From: Pseudomonadota bacterium
GTDB lineage: Bacteria > Pseudomonadota > Alphaproteobacteria > HIMB59 > GCA-002718135
Assembly: GCA_027625355.1 (NCBI GenBank)
Contig: JAQBWI010000039.1
Span: 1-9,325, forward strand
Direction of reading: 5' to 3'
DNA length: 9,325 bases
Positions 7,021-9,325 of this stretch are shown here, in pieces (position 1 is the stretch's first letter; every line of letters begins with the position of its first letter). The notes beneath the pieces were generated by a model, which made no database searches, was not told the origin of the DNA, and saw nothing but the letters and a program-made list of their open reading frames with translations. Made by a program: the position numbers and the translations under genes.

Positions 7021-7029
7021 TGTTATAAT
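7021..7029 (+). promoter_or_regulatory. znuC: Extended -10 element for znuC-znuB-zur
   Basis: TGTTATAAT (7021-7029) is an exact extended -10 (TG-N-TATAAT) on the plus strand, 26 nt before the znuC ATG and within the Zur palindrome. No good -35 is found at the normal distance, which fits an extended -10 promoter. Transcription would start near 7036 and leave a leader of about 20 nt. Confidence 0.5.
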
Positions 7030-7035
7030 ATAACA
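7021..7035. promoter_or_regulatory. Zur-binding palindrome in the znuA/znuC divergent promoter
   Basis: TGTTATAATATAACA is a perfect 7+7 palindrome around a central A and fits the known proteobacterial Zur box core (GTTATA-N-TATAAC). It lies 39 nt before the znuA start and 20 nt before the znuC start, in the only spacer between them. It covers sequence resembling the -10 elements in both directions, so bound Zn-Zur should block both promoters. Confidence 0.9.
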
Positions 7036-7049
7036 TATCATAATGTAAA
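7022..7049 (-). promoter_or_regulatory. znuA: Probable znuA promoter
   Basis: Read on the minus strand, TTTACA (7049-7044) and TATAAC (7027-7022) are separated by 16 nt, a reasonable sigma70-type -35/-10 pair. The -10 lies inside the Zur palindrome. The start codon is 40 nt downstream. AT-rich context makes the exact elements uncertain. Confidence 0.5.
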
Positions 7050-7055
7050 CAGAAA

Positions 7056-7796
7056 ATGACTCAAAACAAATTACTAGTAAAATTAGAAAATGCAGGTGTT
7101 TATAAGTCCCCTAAATGGCTTGTCAGAGGAATTTCTTTTGAGATTAATCAAGGTCAAATAGTAACACTAATAGGTCCCAACGGCTCCGGTAAAACAACAA
7201 CAGCCAAAATGATATTGAATATCATGAATGCAGATGAGGGGATGGTTTCAGGCAATGCCAACAAGATGGCCTACGTCCCACAGAAAATTAATATTGATTG
7301 GACGATGCCTTTGCGTGTCATTGATTTTATGAAAATCACAAGTAGTCTTACTAATACGCAGATCACTGAGTCCTTAACTATGACAGGCGTAGATAAACTA
7401 CTCTATAATCAAATTCATAGTTTATCAGGTGGAGAGTTTCAACGTGTTCTAATAGCAAGAGCAATTGCAAAAAAACCTGATTTATTAGTATTAGATGAGC
7501 CTGTTCAAGGAGTTGATTATAACGGGGAGATAGCTCTCTATAATCTTATCAAAAAAATTTCTGTTACCTTAAACTGTGGTATCTTATTAATTTCTCATGA
7601 TATGCATTTTGTTATGTCCACTACCGATCATGTTATTTGTTTAAATGGACATATCTGTTGTTCTGGCACTCCAAGTAGTGTTGTAAAAAATCCAGAATAC
7701 ATAAAGTTATTTGGTGAACATAACTCAGAAACTTTATCATACTATCAGCATCATCATGATCATTCACACGACAATGATGGAAGTGTATCTCATTAA
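7056..7796 (+). CDS. znuC: Zinc ABC transporter ATP-binding protein ZnuC
   Basis: This 246-residue cytosolic ATPase subunit powers zinc import through ZnuB. All ABC motifs are intact: Walker A GPNGSGKT (40-47), Q-loop Gln76 (YVPQ), signature LSGGEFQR (123-130), Walker B LLVLDEP (143-149) and the switch His181 (ISHDMH). The C-terminal tail is His-rich (QHHHDHSHDNDGSVSH, 231-246). Such tails are seen in other ZnuC proteins and may sense or bind zinc on the cytosolic side. Together with the znuA and zur neighbours, this separates it from manganese or iron transporters of the same family. The ATG at 7056 is the first in frame after the Zur site. Its stop shares one base with the znuB start (TAATG), so translation is coupled. 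Confidence 0.97.
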   Translation: MTQNKLLVKLENAGVYKSPKWLVRGISFEINQGQIVTLIGPNGSGKTTTAKMILNIMNADEGMVSGNANKMAYVPQKINIDWTMPLRVIDFMKITSSLTNTQITESLTMTGVDKLLYNQIHSLSGGEFQRVLIARAIAKKPDLLVLDEPVQGVDYNGEIALYNLIKKISVTLNCGILLISHDMHFVMSTTDHVICLNGHICCSGTPSSVVKNPEYIKLFGEHNSETLSYYQHHHDHSHDNDGSVSH

Positions 7797-8599
7797 TGTT
7801 TGATGATTTTTTTACTCGAGCATTAATTGCTGGCATGGGAATTGCTATTGTCACTGGGCCTCTTGGATGTCTTGTTATTTGGCGAAGACTATCTTTTTTT
7901 GGCGATACATTATCTCACTCAGCGTTACTAGGTGTTACACTGGCCTATGCTTTTAGTATTAATATATCTTTATCAGTCTTTATCATATCTGGAACAGTGG
8001 CATTACTTTTGCTAAGCTTACAAAAAAGAACAAAATTAGCTGGGGACTCTTTACTTGGGCTATTAGCACATTCTACACTTGCAATTGGACTGGTGCTTAT
8101 TGGTTTTCTTTCATCAATCCGTTTTGATTTAATGGGATTATTATTTGGAGATATATTGGCCGTCACTGTTGAAGATATTTTCATTATTTGGTTTGGAGGA
8201 TTTATTATTTTAGGAATATTGTTTTATATTTGGAAATCAATATTTGCTGCAACAGTTAATTATGATTTAGCAGCTGCTGAAGGAATGAAACCTGATGTAT
8301 CTAATTTTATTTTTACTCTGCTTCTTGCTGGTGTAATTGCTATTTCGATAAAAATGATTGGAGCCTTACTAATCACGGGACTACTATTAATACCTGCTGC
8401 TAGTGCAAGAAGTCTTAGTAGTAATCCATTTCAAATGGTCATGCTCTCGATTTTAGTAGGAATTGCCTCAGTTATTATAGGTCTATTTAGCTCCCTAGAA
8501 TTTAATACAGCATCTGGACCATCAATTATTGTAACTGCATTAGCATTATTTATTCTCTCATTAATTCCATTTAAAAGAAACCGTGCGTTGCAAAAATAA
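7796..8599 (+). CDS. znuB: Zinc ABC transporter permease ZnuB
   Basis: This 267-residue inner-membrane permease of the ABC-3 (metal) family forms the zinc channel as a dimer with ZnuC. Typical landmarks are GPLGCLVIWRRLSFFGDTLSHSALLG (21-46, described by its conserved Gly, Arg and His), LAAAEGMKPD, the cytosolic loop that contacts the ATPase, and the late stretch GLLLIPAASARSL. About eight or nine hydrophobic helices are visible and the length is normal. The ATG overlaps the znuC stop by one base. zur follows after 23 nt with no promoter-like signal or Zur box between, so the three genes probably form one transcript. Confidence 0.97.
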   Translation: MFDDFFTRALIAGMGIAIVTGPLGCLVIWRRLSFFGDTLSHSALLGVTLAYAFSINISLSVFIISGTVALLLLSLQKRTKLAGDSLLGLLAHSTLAIGLVLIGFLSSIRFDLMGLLFGDILAVTVEDIFIIWFGGFIILGILFYIWKSIFAATVNYDLAAAEGMKPDVSNFIFTLLLAGVIAISIKMIGALLITGLLLIPAASARSLSSNPFQMVMLSILVGIASVIIGLFSSLEFNTASGPSIIVTALALFILSLIPFKRNRALQK

Positions 8600-8622
8600 A
8601 CACAATTTGATATCTAAATAGT

Positions 8623-9051
8623 ATGGCTCTTTCAGCAGAAAAATTAACAAACAACCAACAAACAGTTTTGGATTTACTAGAAAAATCAAAAGAACCATTA
8701 AAAGCATATGCTATTCTTTTTGATATTCAAAAAAAAGGAATTAAAGCACCTCTTCAAGTGTACCGTGCTTTAGATAAACTCATTGAAATTGGTAAAGTTC
8801 ACAAAATAGAGAGTAAAAATTCTTATATGGCATGTGAGCATAAAAATTGTAACTCCTCGACATCTACTTCTTTTTTAATTTGTGAAACATGTGATCAAGT
8901 GAGTGAATTATCACAAAAGAATTTACCTTCCTATTTTGCAAAACAAAGTGAGCAGGCTGATTTTAAGTACGCAAAACATAATTTAGAGATTTATGGTGTG
9001 TGTAAAGACTGCAGTAAATCTCTCGTGATTGGTGGTAAAATAGATCACTAG
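8623..9051 (+). CDS. zur: Zinc uptake regulator Zur (Fur family)
   Basis: This 142-residue DNA-binding repressor, with zinc as corepressor, should shut off the znu genes. The winged-helix domain (about 9-72) contains the Zur-like stretch APLQVYRALDKLIEIGKVHKIESKNSY (42-68), close to E. coli Zur. The dimerisation domain carries the structural zinc site as two CxxC pairs, Cys87/Cys90 and Cys127/Cys130. For the regulatory site, His60, Cys71 and Glu95 line up with E. coli His77, Cys88 and Glu111. The position of E. coli His96 is Ser/Thr here, with His73 and Cys76 nearby as possible substitutes. The last gene of the znuC-znuB-zur unit, it should repress its own synthesis through the palindrome at 7021-7035. 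The specific call of Zur over Fur or Mur rests on the sequence resemblance and the operon. Confidence 0.95.
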   Translation: MALSAEKLTNNQQTVLDLLEKSKEPLKAYAILFDIQKKGIKAPLQVYRALDKLIEIGKVHKIESKNSYMACEHKNCNSSTSTSFLICETCDQVSELSQKNLPSYFAKQSEQADFKYAKHNLEIYGVCKDCSKSLVIGGKIDH

Positions 9052-9056
9052 GCTTA

Positions 9057-9084
9057 TTCACTAAAGTGAGAGTCGTATTTTTTT
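9057..9084 (+). terminator. zur: Weak candidate terminator after zur
   Basis: TTCAC (9057-9061) can pair with GTGAG (9066-9070), five base pairs including a T-G pair, around a TAAA loop. A run of seven T lies at 9078-9084. The stem is short and 7 nt separate it from the T-run, so this is only a possible intrinsic terminator. Confidence 0.3.
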
Positions 9085-9293
9085 CAAATATTTTCTGGCC
9101 ACATACTTTTAATATATTCAAGTATTGACCAAACATCATCTTCGCTAAGATCTTCATTACCCAACATCTTGCCTTTATAATTTGGATCAAATTTTTTATA
9201 CCCGTAACGGATGACTTGAAATAATTGATCAGGTGAATGATGCCATGTATGGGCTGTGCCATTTAATGGAGGTGGTAAACGCTGATTTATCAA
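9084..9293 (-). pseudogene. C-terminal remnant of a small c-type cytochrome
   Basis: The 69-codon frame encodes RLPPPLNGTAHTWHHSPDQL near its start and SEDDVWSILEYIKSMWPENI at its end. This matches the C-terminal half of a family of small periplasmic monoheme cytochromes with a conserved P-P-x-x-x-x-x-HTWHH segment and a final SDEEIWAVLAYIKSTWP-like helix. A Met in YKGKML stands where the distal heme ligand is expected. The CxxCH heme-attachment motif and signal peptide, normally 50 or more residues upstream, are absent. An in-frame TGA lies at 9299-9297, only a TTG could start the frame, and all three minus-strand frames are closed between 9300 and 9325. An ATG at 9300 leads into a different frame. 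The simplest reading is a truncated gene; an assembly error or a heme-free domain is less likely. It faces zur, 32 nt away. Confidence 0.7.
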
Positions 9294-9325
9294 TTTTCAT
9301 TTAATTAATTTAATTCAATTATTAA

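Noticed and set aside
6982..7041. Extension of znuA to the ATG at 7041
   Set aside because: It would place 20 extra residues before a normal signal peptide and run through the Zur operator and promoter.
8963..9262. A 99-codon minus-strand frame overlapping the end of zur and the cytochrome remnant
   Set aside because: It crosses the conserved zur 3' end and lies in another frame of the cytochrome remnant. Its product has no family features.
1..9325. CRISPR arrays, tRNA or rRNA genes, insertion sequences, phage or toxin-antitoxin modules
   Set aside because: No spaced direct repeats, tRNA-like cloverleaf ends, transposase motifs or terminal inverted repeats were seen on either strand.

Overview
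The window is AT-rich throughout (roughly one third G+C by eye). Its gene content and order point to an alphaproteobacterium, probably a marine one with a compact genome. The evidence is a murJ-trpS pair followed by a mitochondrial-type NFU gene, a znuA gene divergent from znuC-znuB-zur (the usual alphaproteobacterial zinc-uptake layout), short spacers, start/stop overlaps and few recognisable Shine-Dalgarno sites. The lineage is an inference; no rRNA or tRNA gene is visible.

Left part, minus strand (3285 down to 1): murJ (lipid II flippase), trpS (tryptophanyl-tRNA synthetase, 1 nt after murJ), an NFU-type iron-sulfur carrier gene, and the first 31 codons of an unrecognised secreted protein whose ATG overlaps the nfu stop. 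These are housekeeping genes. The 288-bp gap at 3286-3573 holds a small inverted repeat and, on the plus strand, a 21-codon reading frame with six cysteines in its last eleven residues.

Middle part, minus strand (5840 down to 3574): a tight three-gene operon made of a COG0523/CobW GTPase with the CxCC metal motif and a His-rich insert, a cytosolic WD40 beta-propeller protein (4-nt overlap with the GTPase), and an 84-residue protein with a C-x4-C-P-P motif. This is the least understood part of the window. It probably acts in zinc allocation, because it lies directly beside the zinc-uptake locus.

Right part (5911-9051): the complete zinc-uptake locus. znuA (periplasmic binding protein with a long Asp/His metal-binding loop) runs leftward, and znuC-znuB-zur runs rightward from a 74-bp shared promoter region. 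That region contains a perfect 15-bp Zur-type palindrome at 7021-7035, which overlaps the likely promoter elements of both directions. When zinc is plentiful, Zur should shut both arms and its own synthesis. When zinc is scarce, ZnuA captures zinc, ZnuB/ZnuC import it, and the GTPase may deliver it to client proteins. A hairpin between znuA and the GTPase gene may end znuA transcription or allow partial read-through into that operon.

Right edge: on the minus strand, facing zur, lies the C-terminal half of a small c-type cytochrome. The heme-attachment part is missing and all three upstream frames are closed, so it looks like a gene remnant.
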